From positions 1 to 23,782 of the forward strand of contig NZ_CABQJR010000035.1 in assembly GCF_902464545.1 (NCBI RefSeq): 23,782 nucleotides of DNA. The letters are read 5' to 3'. The DNA is from an uncultured Senegalimassilia sp. GTDB taxonomy: Bacteria > Actinomycetota > Coriobacteriia > Coriobacteriales > Eggerthellaceae. How positions within the stretch are numbered: the first letter of the stretch is position 1; each line of letters opens with the position of its first letter. The notes under the pieces were generated by a model. The model was not told the DNA's origin. It made no database searches and saw only the letters and a program-made list of their open reading frames with translations. Made by a program: the position numbers and the translations under genes. This document shows positions 6,907 through 14,349 of this stretch, in pieces.

Positions 6907-8460
6907 CTATTCCGCGCCCTTGCGTTCCACGGCCAGCTCATGCTGGTATTCGCGGTCGATGGCGCCCTCGGGGCTCGGCGGGTTCACCTCGAAGGGAACG
7001 GACTTGGTAAACAGGCTGACCACCGGCACGATGATCAAAGACAGCAGCATGGCCAGGGCTCCGCAGTTGATGGGGCTGGCGATCAGCGGCGTGCCCATCA
7101 GCGTGAGCACCATGTTCCCGCTGGTCAGGCACACGCCAACGATGAAGCTACACCAAACGGCGGCCTTGGAGATGCGACCGGAGTACAGGCCCCACAGGAA
7201 CGGGCCGAGGAACGCGCCGGCCAGCGCACCCCAGGAGATACCCATGAGCTGCGCGATGAACGTGATGGAGGAGTTGTACTGAATCAACGCCAGCGCCGCA
7301 GACACGATGATGAACACCACGATGAGGACGCGCATCCAGCCGAGCTTGCTCTGCTCGCTCATCTTCTTCACCACGTTGCTCTGCAGAAGGTCGAGCGTCA
7401 GCGTGGAGGACGAGGTCAGAACCAGCGAGGACAGCGTGGACATGCTGGCGGACAGCACGAGCACGATGACGATGCCGATGAGGATATCGGGCAAGGTGGA
7501 CAGCATGGTCGGGATGATGGAGTCGTACACCGGGATGCCGGTGGGACCGATCTCGATCTTGTCGGCGTACAGACGGCCGAAACCACCCAAGAAGTAGCTA
7601 CCGCCGGCAACCACGAACGCGAACAGCGTGGAGATGATGGCGCCCTGCTTCACCGCGGGGCCGGACTTGATGGCGTAGAACTTCTGCACCATCTGCGGCA
7701 ACCCCCAGGTGCCAAGGCTGGTCAGCACCACCACGCCGAGCAGGTTGAACAGGTCGGGGCCGAACATGCTGACGAACGGGCCGGCCATCTGCGAGCCCTC
7801 GGCCGGGATCTGCGACAGCGTGGTGATGGCCTCGCTGAAGCCGCCGTTGTTCAGGATAACCGCCGCAATGACCGCGACGATGCCGAACAGCATGACGATA
7901 CCCTGCAGGAAGTCATTCATGACGGTTGCCATGTAACCGCCCAGAACCACGTACAGGCACGTGATGACGGCCATACCGATGACGCACACCTCGTAAGGAA
8001 GACCGAACGCCATACCGAACAGGCGGGACAGGCCGTTGTACACGCTTGCGGTGTAAGGGATCAGGAACACGAAGATGATGGCCGCGCTGGCGATGCGCAA
8101 GCCCTTCGACTGGAAACGCTTGCCGAAGAACTCGGGCATGGTGGTGGCGCCTAGGCGATGCGTCATCTCACGCGTGCGCGGACCGAGCACCCACCAGGCC
8201 AAAAGGCTGCCGAGAATGGCATTGCCGATGCCCGCCCACACGGCGGCGATACCGTATTTCCAGCCGAACTGGCCGGCATAGCCGACGAACACCACAGCGG
8301 AGAAGTAGCTGGTGCCATATGCGAATGCGCTCATCCAAGGGCCGACGTTACGCCCGCCCAGAACGAAACCGTCGACGCTGGTGGTGGTGCGGCGGCAATA
8401 CAAGCCGACCCCGACCGCTACGCCGACGAAAATCAAAACCATGCAGATTTTTGCGACCAT
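6907..8460 (-). CDS. Sodium:solute symporter (SSS family), substrate unknown
   Basis: The 517-aa protein has the SSS/SLC5 fold with about thirteen hydrophobic helices. The N-terminal block DGFVLGGRNVGPWMSAFAYG (30-49), the family signature around GGYMATVMNDFLQG (174-187) and the serine-rich helix SASMSTLSS (337-345), which supplies the Na2-site hydroxyls, are all intact. It should import a small solute with Na+; the substrate (organic acid, amino acid or vitamin) cannot be told. The ATG at 8460 is chosen because AAAGGA lies about seven bases upstream and the protein then starts with its first membrane helix; the frame upstream is open but has no membrane or family character. It appears to be a single-gene transcript. 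Adjacency to an NhaC antiporter suggests a shared sodium economy, which is inference. Confidence 0.9.
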   Translation of the reverse strand: MVAKICMVLIFVGVAVGVGLYCRRTTTSVDGFVLGGRNVGPWMSAFAYGTSYFSAVVFVGYAGQFGWKYGIAAVWAGIGNAILGSLLAWWVLGPRTREMTHRLGATTMPEFFGKRFQSKGLRIASAAIIFVFLIPYTASVYNGLSRLFGMAFGLPYEVCVIGMAVITCLYVVLGGYMATVMNDFLQGIVMLFGIVAVIAAVILNNGGFSEAITTLSQIPAEGSQMAGPFVSMFGPDLFNLLGVVVLTSLGTWGLPQMVQKFYAIKSGPAVKQGAIISTLFAFVVAGGSYFLGGFGRLYADKIEIGPTGIPVYDSIIPTMLSTLPDILIGIVIVLVLSASMSTLSSLVLTSSSTLTLDLLQSNVVKKMSEQSKLGWMRVLIVVFIIVSAALALIQYNSSITFIAQLMGISWGALAGAFLGPFLWGLYSGRISKAAVWCSFIVGVCLTSGNMVLTLMGTPLIASPINCGALAMLLSLIIVPVVSLFTKSVPFEVNPPSPEGAIDREYQHELAVERKGAE

Positions 8461-8928
8461 GATCGTTCCTTTACCGATCGATATCGTGTAGACCGTGGAA
8501 TCTTCCCTGTTCGGAAAGCAGCTGCCCCTCGTCAAGGACACGGTTGGGCAAGCGAACGCATCTAAGTCGCCCAACCCGGAGACGCACACGGCACAAGCCC
8601 GAGTTCGCTGCGAACATACGCCACGTCTAACGGACGCACGCAGCGGCTAAGCCCCGTGTGCTACAGATATCGATAGGAATAATAATAGGAAGGAAGGCAG
8701 GGCTTCGTCGCACCGCATTCACAGGCGGTCTTACCCGCAAAAGGCATCGTTTGGACTTCGAAGGCACACAGCATGGCAGTCAGCTCAGCGGGCTGCTGAG
8801 CGCTGCGGGATGCGGTGGTATGTCCGTTCACGATGCTCATGGACGCTACTCTACCACAGTCAAGTGCCTTTCCGTCCAGGATTTTCCTGAACGGCAACAT
8901 TATTTCCTAGCAAAGCGGTTCGAATTAG
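8461..8928. other. Non-coding gap with two strong inverted repeats
   Basis: This 468-bp leader side of the symporter holds an 8-bp perfect inverted repeat GGTTGGGC (8542-8549) with GCCCAACC (8569-8576), with a small GCG-AA-CGC hairpin inside, and a 7-bp repeat GCTCAGC (8783-8789) with GCTGAGC (8795-8801). A minus-strand frame of 79 codons (8661-8900) has a plausible AGGA site but no recognisable product, so it is not called. No clear promoter was found. Confidence 0.5.
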
Positions 8929-8964
8929 AAAAAGCGAAGCCGGGCACGTGACCCGGCTTCGCTT
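8929..8964 (-). terminator. Terminator of the aryl-CoA ligase gene
   Basis: A perfect 13-bp stem AAGCGAAGCCGGG (8932-8944) with its complement (8952-8964) surrounds a 7-base loop. On the minus strand it ends in a T run (A run 8929-8933). It lies about 25 bases past the ligase stop and is among the strongest terminators in the window. Confidence 0.9.
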
Positions 8965-8988
8965 CTCATTCAATTTGTTCGCAAGCTT

Positions 8989-10230
8989 TTAGTAGCGGGA
9001 GTCGAAGATGCGCTTCGACTTCTTCTCGCTGCGCGGCAGCTCGCCCATGGGAACGCCCTTCGCCTCGGGGGTGCAGCCGATCTTCGCCTTGAAGATCGCC
9101 GCCAGCTGCTGCTCGCATTGCTCGCGCTCCTCGCCCTCAAGCGGCGTCTCGAACAGCACAGTGAGCACATCGCGGCCGTTGATTGCCTCGATCATCACCT
9201 GATACTCGGACGACGCGCCATCGGTGAACTGCAGAACCTCCTCGATCTGGGAGGGGAACATGTTGCAGCCCTTCACCTTGACCATGTCGTCGGTGCGTCC
9301 CGTCAGGATGTCGATGCGCGGGTGGTGGCTGCCGAACTTGCACTTGCAGTCGCCGGGGATGATGCGCGTCAGGTCATGCGTACGGTAGCGGACAAGCGGC
9401 GCGCCCTCCTTGCGCAGCGTGGTGAGCACCAGCTCGCCCACTTCGCCGTCGGGCAGCTGCTCGCCGGTCTTCGGGTCGACGATCTCGCAATATACGTAGT
9501 CTTCCCAGATATGCATGCCATGATGCTCTTCGCAGGAGATGCCGATGCCCGGGCCGTAAATCTCGGTCAGGCCATAGATGTCGAAGATCTCGATGCCCAG
9601 CTCGTTGGCGATGCGCTGGCGCATCTTCTCTCCCCAACGCTCGGAGCCGATGACGCCCTTGCGCAGGTCGAGCTTGTCGCGCAGGCCGCGCTTCTCTATC
9701 TCCTCGGCAAGCAGCAGCGCATAGCTGGACGTGCCCGTGATGACGGTGGAATGCAGGTCCTGCATCATCTGCAGCTGCTTTTCGGTATTGCCGGGGCCCA
9801 TAGGGATGGCCATGGCGCCCAGGCGCTCGCAGCCCAGCTGGAAGCCGATGCCGGCAGTCCACAGGCCATAACCAGGGGTGATCTGGATGCGGTCGGTATT
9901 CGTGATGCCCGCCGTCTCGTAGCAGCGAGCGAACATGGTGGCCCAATCGTCGACATCCTTCTGCGTGTAGGGGATGACGACCGGGGTGCCCGTGGTGCCC
10001 GAGGAGCTGTGGATGCGGATGACCTTCTCGTCCGGCACCGCCTGCAGTCCCAGCGGGTATGCCTCGCGCAAATCGGCCTTTTCCGAGAACGGCAGCTTCT
10101 CGAAATCTTCCTGGGTCTGCACGTCGGACAGATCGATGTCCTTGAATTTACGGGCGTAGAAGGCCGAACGGTCCTTCAGGGTTTTAAACTGCTCTTTGAT
10201 GATCTCAAGCTGCTCCGGCTTCATCTGCAT
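8989..10230 (-). CDS. paaK: Phenylacetate-CoA ligase family, AMP-forming aryl-acetate ligase
   Basis: The 413-aa adenylate-forming enzyme should join an aryl-acetate (phenylacetate, indoleacetate or hydroxyphenylacetate) to CoA with ATP giving AMP and PPi. Motifs are the P-loop-like SSSGTTGTP (75-83), YGLTE (219-223), RYRTHDL (281-287), hinge GRTDDMVKVKG (311-321) and the C-terminal lysine region SEKKSKRIFD (401-410). Length is close to the 430-440 usual for PaaK. No ring-epoxidising paa genes are nearby; instead iorB and iorA lie just upstream, whose products (aryl-acetyl-CoAs) are this enzyme's product or reverse substrate. GGGAG six bases before the ATG at 10230 sets the start, preferred over the ATG two codons later. 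A separate promoter and a structured leader of about 200 nt precede it. Exact substrate unknown. Confidence 0.9.
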   Translation of the reverse strand: MQMKPEQLEIIKEQFKTLKDRSAFYARKFKDIDLSDVQTQEDFEKLPFSEKADLREAYPLGLQAVPDEKVIRIHSSSGTTGTPVVIPYTQKDVDDWATMFARCYETAGITNTDRIQITPGYGLWTAGIGFQLGCERLGAMAIPMGPGNTEKQLQMMQDLHSTVITGTSSYALLLAEEIEKRGLRDKLDLRKGVIGSERWGEKMRQRIANELGIEIFDIYGLTEIYGPGIGISCEEHHGMHIWEDYVYCEIVDPKTGEQLPDGEVGELVLTTLRKEGAPLVRYRTHDLTRIIPGDCKCKFGSHHPRIDILTGRTDDMVKVKGCNMFPSQIEEVLQFTDGASSEYQVMIEAINGRDVLTVLFETPLEGEEREQCEQQLAAIFKAKIGCTPEAKGVPMGELPRSEKKSKRIFDSRY

Positions 10231-10298
10231 AGCATGCTCCCTTGTTCAAATGGCTTGCTTCTTTTTTATTCATGCGATGTGAGGAAAAGTGCGTAGGC

Positions 10299-10365
10299 GC
10301 TTCAAGCCCGAAAAGGCTGCGGGAAAGCACGGCAAATCGGCCCCAAGCCTTACAGGTCTTGAAGC
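10299..10365 (-). promoter_or_regulatory. Nested stem structure in the leader of the aryl-CoA ligase mRNA
   Basis: On the minus strand GCTTCAAG and CTTGAAGC (plus positions 10358-10365 and 10299-10306) form a perfect 8-bp outer stem. Inside, AAGGCT and AGCCTT (10346-10351 and 10313-10318) form a 6-bp stem. A short GGC/GCC hairpin (10340-10342 with 10331-10333) can close the core. The 67-nt element ends about 70 nt before the ligase start codon. No T run follows, so it is not a terminator. It matches no riboswitch or T-box signature I recognise. A regulatory RNA element is inference. Confidence 0.45.
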
Positions 10366-10440
10366 TAAAGCCATCGACCAGCCAACGCGGTGCGCGCGGC
10401 TGAGGAGAAGTGGATGTCGAATACCGAAGTCATACTGGTC

Positions 10441-10468
10441 ATTGTAGGCCAAACCAAACCGCAAGCAA
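10441..10468 (-). promoter_or_regulatory. Putative promoter of the aryl-CoA ligase gene
   Basis: On the minus strand TTGCTT (10463-10468) and TACAAT (10441-10446) are 16 bp apart. The pair sits just after the iorB terminator, which fits a separate ligase transcript with a leader of about 200 nt. The -35 match is moderate. Confidence 0.4.
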
Positions 10469-10474
10469 CCCCCA

Positions 10475-10509
10475 AAACCGGCAACGGGACCGATTTGCGG
10501 TCCCGTTGC
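10475..10509 (-). terminator. Terminator of the iorA-iorB operon
   Basis: A perfect 12-bp stem GCAACGGGACCG (10481-10492) with CGGTCCCGTTGC (10498-10509) and a 5-base loop lies just past the iorB stop. On the minus strand it is followed by CGGTTTTGG, a short T run, so some read-through into the ligase gene is possible. Confidence 0.75.
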
Positions 10510-10531
10510 TTGTTACAGAAGGTTTTCGGCG

Positions 10532-11128
10532 CTACTCCCCCACCGCCACGTTGATGGCTTGCAGGTTCATATCCACGAAGCGCGGCTTGACGCAAGCCGC
10601 GATCGCCGCGCGAAGGTCTTCGACATCGATGGGCACGCATCCGGTTTGCAAAGCCTTGGCGAGCAGCAGGCTGTTGAGCACCTTGCGGCTGCCGGCTGCC
10701 TGCGTGAGCGCGGCATCGTCGACGGGCACGAGCTTCGCCTGCGTATCCGTCAGCGCGCGCTCCATGTTCGCGATCACGTCGCAGGCGCGATACGGGTTCT
10801 TCGACAGCGCCGCCGTCACCGGCTGAACCGCGGTGGTGGCGAACACCAGCGTCCCCGTAGAGGCAAGGAAAGGCAGCACGCGAGCGGCCTCTGCCGGCTC
10901 GAACGCGATGATCAGGTCGGCGGTTCCTCGGCTGACCAGGGGCGCATGCACCTGCTCGCCCTTGTTGCCGATGCGCACGTGCGACACCACGTTGCCGCCG
11001 CGCTGCGCCATGCCGATGGTCTCGGCCGTGCGCACCTGCCAGCCCTTTTCCAAAGCGGCCTGGGCAAGCACCTTCGCAGCCAGAACGGTTCCCTGACCGC
11101 CTACGCCCGTGAGCAGGATGTTCAGCAT
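10532..11128 (-). CDS. iorB: Indolepyruvate ferredoxin oxidoreductase, beta subunit
   Basis: The 198-aa small subunit partners IorA to oxidise aryl-pyruvates (indolepyruvate, phenylpyruvate, hydroxyphenylpyruvate) with CoA to aryl-acetyl-CoA, CO2 and reduced ferredoxin. It is the pyruvate-ferredoxin-oxidoreductase gamma-type domain: GVGGQG (8-13) and AQRGGNVVSHVR (41-52) are characteristic. The ATG at 11128 begins one base after the iorA stop and has AAGGAGG seven bases upstream inside iorA, so coupled translation is expected. The same frame extends far upstream through iorA, but that part is low-complexity Ser/Arg-rich shadow sequence. A strong hairpin ends the operon right after the stop. 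Confidence 0.94.
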   Translation of the reverse strand: MLNILLTGVGGQGTVLAAKVLAQAALEKGWQVRTAETIGMAQRGGNVVSHVRIGNKGEQVHAPLVSRGTADLIIAFEPAEAARVLPFLASTGTLVFATTAVQPVTAALSKNPYRACDVIANMERALTDTQAKLVPVDDAALTQAAGSRKVLNSLLLAKALQTGCVPIDVEDLRAAIAACVKPRFVDMNLQAINVAVGE

Positions 11129-11129
11129 G

Positions 11130-13082
11130 CTAGGCCTCCTTCTTCTCGCTTGCGGCGGATGCGGCGTCGACCACGGAGATGCAGTCGAACGGGCACACCT
11201 GCGTGCACAGCCCGCACCCGTTGCACTGTCCGGCGTCGATGAACGCCTGGCCGCGCTCCCCGCTTTTCGGGCCGCGGGCATCGATGTTGAAGCCGATGCC
11301 GGGGCATCCGATCTCGGTGATGCACTTCTTGCAACCCGTACAACGCTGAGCGTCCAACACCACAGGAGCGGCCGGCTTGAACAGCTGCACGCAGGGGCTT
11401 TCGAACATAATGGCGGACGGCCCCTCGAAATCGATCGCCTCACGCGCGGCGTCGATGGACTGCTGCAGGTTCAGCGGGTCGGCGTGCACGATGCACTCGA
11501 AACCGACCGCCTTCAGCACTGCCTCGATGGAAACCGGCTTGCGGCGCTCGCCCATCAGCGTCACGCCCGTGCCCGGATGCGGCTGGCTGCCCGTCATGGC
11601 GGTGGTGGCGTTATCCAACACGCACAGCGTGAAGTCGTGGCCGTTGTACACCGCGTTCACGATTCCCGGCAAACCGCTGGCGAAGAACGTCGAGTCGCCG
11701 ACGAACGCCAGGGCCTTCTTCTGAGGTTCCACCACAGAGAAGCCCTGCGCCATGGTGATGCCGGCGCCCATGCACAGGCACGTGTCCACCGCATCGAGCG
11801 GCATGGCGTTGCCCAGCGTGTAGCATCCGATGTCGCCGCAGAACACGGCCGGGGCCTTGCCCAGCGCACGCTTTACAGCATAGAAGCTGCCGCGATGCGG
11901 GCAGCCCGGGCACAGCACCGGTGGGCGGATCGGGAGGGGCTGCTCGGGGTCGGCGTTTTCGTAGGTTGCGGCATCTTCGGCCTCCGCCAACTCGGGGACG
12001 CCAAAGTAGACGGCCAGGCGGGCAAGGATGTCATCGACATCGTTCTCGCCGCGGTCGCGCGCTTCGCCCGTCAGCTTGCCGCGCGTGTTGTATTCGGCAT
12101 GCGTCCTGCCCGCGAACGCCAGCAGCTCGTCCTCGAGCACGTGGTCGAGCTCTTCGAGCACGAGCACATCGGTCAGACCCTTGGTGAACTCGGTGCACGT
12201 GCGCTCAGGGAACGGGAAGGGAGTGCCCACCTGCCAGAAACGATATGCCGGCAGCTGCACGCTGCGTTCGTTCGCACGCTCCTCCAACAAGCGAAGCGCC
12301 TCAAGCGCATAGGCAGCCGACACGCCGCCCGCAACGATACCATGACGAGTGAGCTGGCCAGCCACACGACGCTCGTCGACGGGATTGAATGCGCTCAAAA
12401 CCGGGTTCGTCGCGTAATCGACGGCGATTGCACGCAGGCGCTCGTTGATTTCCCCATGACCCTCATAGGCGCGCTTCGGGAAGATGACCCATCGCGGCCC
12501 GCGCTCGAAGCCCTCCTCGGGAATGGGCTTGGCGTGCGTTTCCTCGGCAACATCGAAGAACGTCGAGGCATGGCACACACGCGTGGTGGGACGCACGATG
12601 ACCGGCGTCTTGTAACGCTCCGAAAGCTCGAACGCCGCCTTCATCATGTCGAAGCCTTGATCAGGCGTTGCCGGGTCGAGCACCGGCACCTTGGCGAAGT
12701 TGCCGAACCTACGCGTATCCTGCTCGGTTTGCGACGAGATAGGACCGGGGTCGTCGGCCACGAACAACACCGTGCCGCCCTTCACCCCCACGTAGTTCAG
12801 GCTCATCAGCGGGTCGCTTGCCACGTTCAGGCCCACCTGCTTGCAGGTGAACAGCGTGCGTGCGCCGCAATACGATGCGCCGGCGAGCAGCTCGAGCGCG
12901 CTCTTTTCGTTCGTGGACCACTCCACATGGATGCCCTGAGCGGCTCCGGAAGCATGCAGCTTCGCCACGGTTTCCGTCACCTCGGACGACGGCGTCCCAG
13001 GATAACCCGCGACTACGCGCACCCCCGCCTCAAGTGCGGCATGGGCGAACGCCTCGTTGCCCATAAGCAGTTTCTTCGTCAT
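11130..13082 (-). CDS. iorA: Indolepyruvate ferredoxin oxidoreductase, alpha subunit
   Basis: The 650-aa large subunit has the full family layout: pyrimidine-binding TPP domain at the N-terminus (AGYPGTPSSE 25-34, E59 in STNEK), a PP domain with CPGCPHR (391-397), GDIGCYTLG (416-424), GDST (462-465) and DNATTAMTG (490-498), and a C-terminal two-[4Fe-4S] ferredoxin domain (C581, C584, C587, C593 and C620, C623, C626, C630). All eight cluster cysteines are present. It should pass electrons from aryl-pyruvate oxidation to ferredoxin, or run in reverse to carboxylate aryl-acetyl-CoA. The frame opens 21 codons earlier within a perfect parS palindrome, but the ATG at 13082 has GGGGAA about six bases upstream and starts the typical MTKKLLMGNEA, so it is preferred. 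Forms an operon with iorB. Confidence 0.95.
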   Translation of the reverse strand: MTKKLLMGNEAFAHAALEAGVRVVAGYPGTPSSEVTETVAKLHASGAAQGIHVEWSTNEKSALELLAGASYCGARTLFTCKQVGLNVASDPLMSLNYVGVKGGTVLFVADDPGPISSQTEQDTRRFGNFAKVPVLDPATPDQGFDMMKAAFELSERYKTPVIVRPTTRVCHASTFFDVAEETHAKPIPEEGFERGPRWVIFPKRAYEGHGEINERLRAIAVDYATNPVLSAFNPVDERRVAGQLTRHGIVAGGVSAAYALEALRLLEERANERSVQLPAYRFWQVGTPFPFPERTCTEFTKGLTDVLVLEELDHVLEDELLAFAGRTHAEYNTRGKLTGEARDRGENDVDDILARLAVYFGVPELAEAEDAATYENADPEQPLPIRPPVLCPGCPHRGSFYAVKRALGKAPAVFCGDIGCYTLGNAMPLDAVDTCLCMGAGITMAQGFSVVEPQKKALAFVGDSTFFASGLPGIVNAVYNGHDFTLCVLDNATTAMTGSQPHPGTGVTLMGERRKPVSIEAVLKAVGFECIVHADPLNLQQSIDAAREAIDFEGPSAIMFESPCVQLFKPAAPVVLDAQRCTGCKKCITEIGCPGIGFNIDARGPKSGERGQAFIDAGQCNGCGLCTQVCPFDCISVVDAASAASEKKEA

Positions 13083-13128
13083 ATGTTTCCCCGCTTCAAA
13101 GCCCGATTTCAGGAATCGTCCCCTGTGT

Positions 13129-13144
13129 TGTTTCACGTGAAACA
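13129..13144. promoter_or_regulatory. parS: Perfect parS site (ParB binding) upstream of iorA
   Basis: TGTTTCACGTGAAACA is identical to the conserved 16-bp parS consensus and extends by one complementary pair on each side to an 18-bp palindrome (13128-13145). It lies 47 bp upstream of the iorA ATG, between it and the purE terminator. ParB loading here would mark this as the origin-proximal part of the chromosome; the site could also influence iorA transcription. Confidence 0.92.
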
Positions 13145-13180
13145 ACGTGGAGAGAATCGTCTTGATACCTGTTCATGATA

Positions 13181-13216
13181 GCAAAAGGGCGACAGGTTGC
13201 CCCGTCGCCCTTTTGC
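13181..13216 (-). terminator. Terminator of purE
   Basis: A perfect 13-bp stem GCAAAAGGGCGAC (13181-13193) with GTCGCCCTTTTGC (13204-13216) encloses ten bases. The T run is part of the stem. It lies 13 bases past the purE stop and separates it from iorA. Confidence 0.85.
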
Positions 13217-13228
13217 AAGTGGCCGGCT

Positions 13229-13699
13229 TTACGCCTCGGCCATGGCCTTCTTCATGTCGATGATCTTCTGACGAGCACCATCGCAGCCGGTACCCATGAT
13301 CTGCACCGCCAGGATAGCCGCGTTCTTCGCACCGTTGATCGCAACGGTGGCAACCGGCACGCCGGAGGGCATCTGCACCATGGACAGCAGCGAATCCAAG
13401 CCGCCCAGGTCGCTCGTCTTCATGGGGACGGCGATAACCGGGTCGGGGGTGTAAGCGGCAACCACGCCGCCCAGGTGAGCAGCCTTGCCGGCAGCGGCGA
13501 TGATGACCTTGATACCGCGCTCGTGCGCAGTGGAGGCCCACTCATGCACCTCGGCGGGCTTGCGGTGCGCGCTGGCAACCTTCACCTCGTACGGCACGCC
13601 GAACTCCTCAAGCTGCTTCATGCAAGGCTCCATGGCGGGCATATCGCTTTCGGAACCCATGATGATGCCGATGACGGGATTCTTATGATCGCAAGACAT
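13229..13699 (-). CDS. purE: N5-carboxyaminoimidazole ribonucleotide mutase
   Basis: PurE (156 aa) isomerises N5-CAIR to CAIR in de novo purine synthesis. GSESDMP (15-21) binds the phosphate and substrate, and SAHRKP (43-48) holds the catalytic histidine. IAVPMKTSDLGG further along is the standard class I pattern, so a PurK partner is expected elsewhere; none is next to it here. AAGGG about eight bases before the ATG supports the start. The gene has its own terminator and a weak candidate promoter (minus-strand TTGTCA 13799-13804 and TAATTT 13778-13783, spacing 15), so it is probably transcribed alone, apart from purD and purA further upstream. Confidence 0.96.
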   Translation of the reverse strand: MSCDHKNPVIGIIMGSESDMPAMEPCMKQLEEFGVPYEVKVASAHRKPAEVHEWASTAHERGIKVIIAAAGKAAHLGGVVAAYTPDPVIAVPMKTSDLGGLDSLLSMVQMPSGVPVATVAINGAKNAAILAVQIMGTGCDGARQKIIDMKKAMAEA

Positions 13700-13963
13700 T
13701 TCGCAACCCTTTCAACACGTGATTTGCTTTCCAAGGCAGTGTAACGCGGAAGCAGGAACATAGGGAAAACCGCACGCAAATTATGGGAGATCGAAGTGTG
13801 ACAAAGCCAGGGAAGCGAGAACAGCAAGGTTAGGGAAGCAAAACCGAGAAAGCGGGACCCAAACACCAGAAGCGAAATAACAAGACCGGAATAACGAGTT
13901 CAAAAGAACCACCCCCGGAAAAGCAAGCGAGAGCATCGAATCGGAAATGATGATTCTCGAAAC

Positions 13964-13996
13964 AAAAAGCCCGATGGTTTTCACCATCGGGCTTTT
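13964..13996 (-). terminator. Terminator of tRNA-Phe
   Basis: A perfect 14-bp stem AAAAGCCCGATGGT (13965-13978) with its complement (13983-13996) has a 4-base loop. On the minus strand it ends in five T. It follows the tRNA CCA by about eight bases. A/T tracts on both sides make it potentially bidirectional. Confidence 0.9.
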
Positions 13997-14004
13997 GAAG
14001 TTCA

Positions 14005-14080
14005 TGGTGGTCGGAGGGGGACTTGAACCCTCGGCACGGGGATTTTCAGTCCCCTGCTCTACCAACTGAGCTACCCGACC
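14005..14080 (-). tRNA. tRNA-Phe(GAA)
   Basis: The 76-nt gene folds into a full cloverleaf on the minus strand. The acceptor GGTCGGG pairs with TCCGACC, the D stem GCTC with GAGC, and the anticodon stem GGGGA with TCCCC around loop CTGAAAA (anticodon GAA). The T loop is TTCAAGT. Discriminator A and CCA are encoded. A strong promoter and a terminator flank it as a single-gene unit. Confidence 0.96.
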
Positions 14081-14110
14081 AGAAGTCGTTCGTTGCGAAC
14101 GCGAGTTAGT

Positions 14111-14139
14111 ATATTACGGCAGCAAACGCTTTTCGTCAA
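14111..14139 (-). promoter_or_regulatory. Promoter of tRNA-Phe
   Basis: On the minus strand TTGACG (14134-14139) and TAATAT (14111-14116) are exactly 17 bp apart, about 30 bp upstream of the tRNA 5' end. This is the best sigma-70-type promoter in the window. Confidence 0.75.
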
Positions 14140-14349
14140 CCCCGATTCAGAACTTTTTTGAGATACGCTTCCCTTCCCCAGGAAAGCTCACCTAAACAAC
14201 CCTTAAACGAGCACTTGACCAGCAAATATGCAACACGCTTGAGACCGCTCGGCAACAGCAGCGAACCTATGCATACCTTGCCGCTAAGCAGCTAGCTGCG
14301 AAACCACCGCCATAACGCGACTCGCGCGTTCTTTCGGCAACGCACCCCG

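Noticed and set aside
6940..8154. 404-codon plus-strand frame opposite the symporter
   Set aside because: The translation is His/Asp/Glu/Arg-rich shadow sequence with no domain character, and the minus strand encodes an intact SSS transporter.
10475..10509. T-box leader element for the aromatic cluster
   Set aside because: The hairpin is a simple terminator-type stem; the conserved T-box bulge sequence and specifier region are absent.
11109..13178. Very long plus-strand open frame (about 690 codons) opposite iorA
   Set aside because: It mirrors iorA/iorB codon by codon in high-G+C DNA, is rich in Arg, His and Ala, and has no family motif; iorA on the other strand has all its cofactor motifs.
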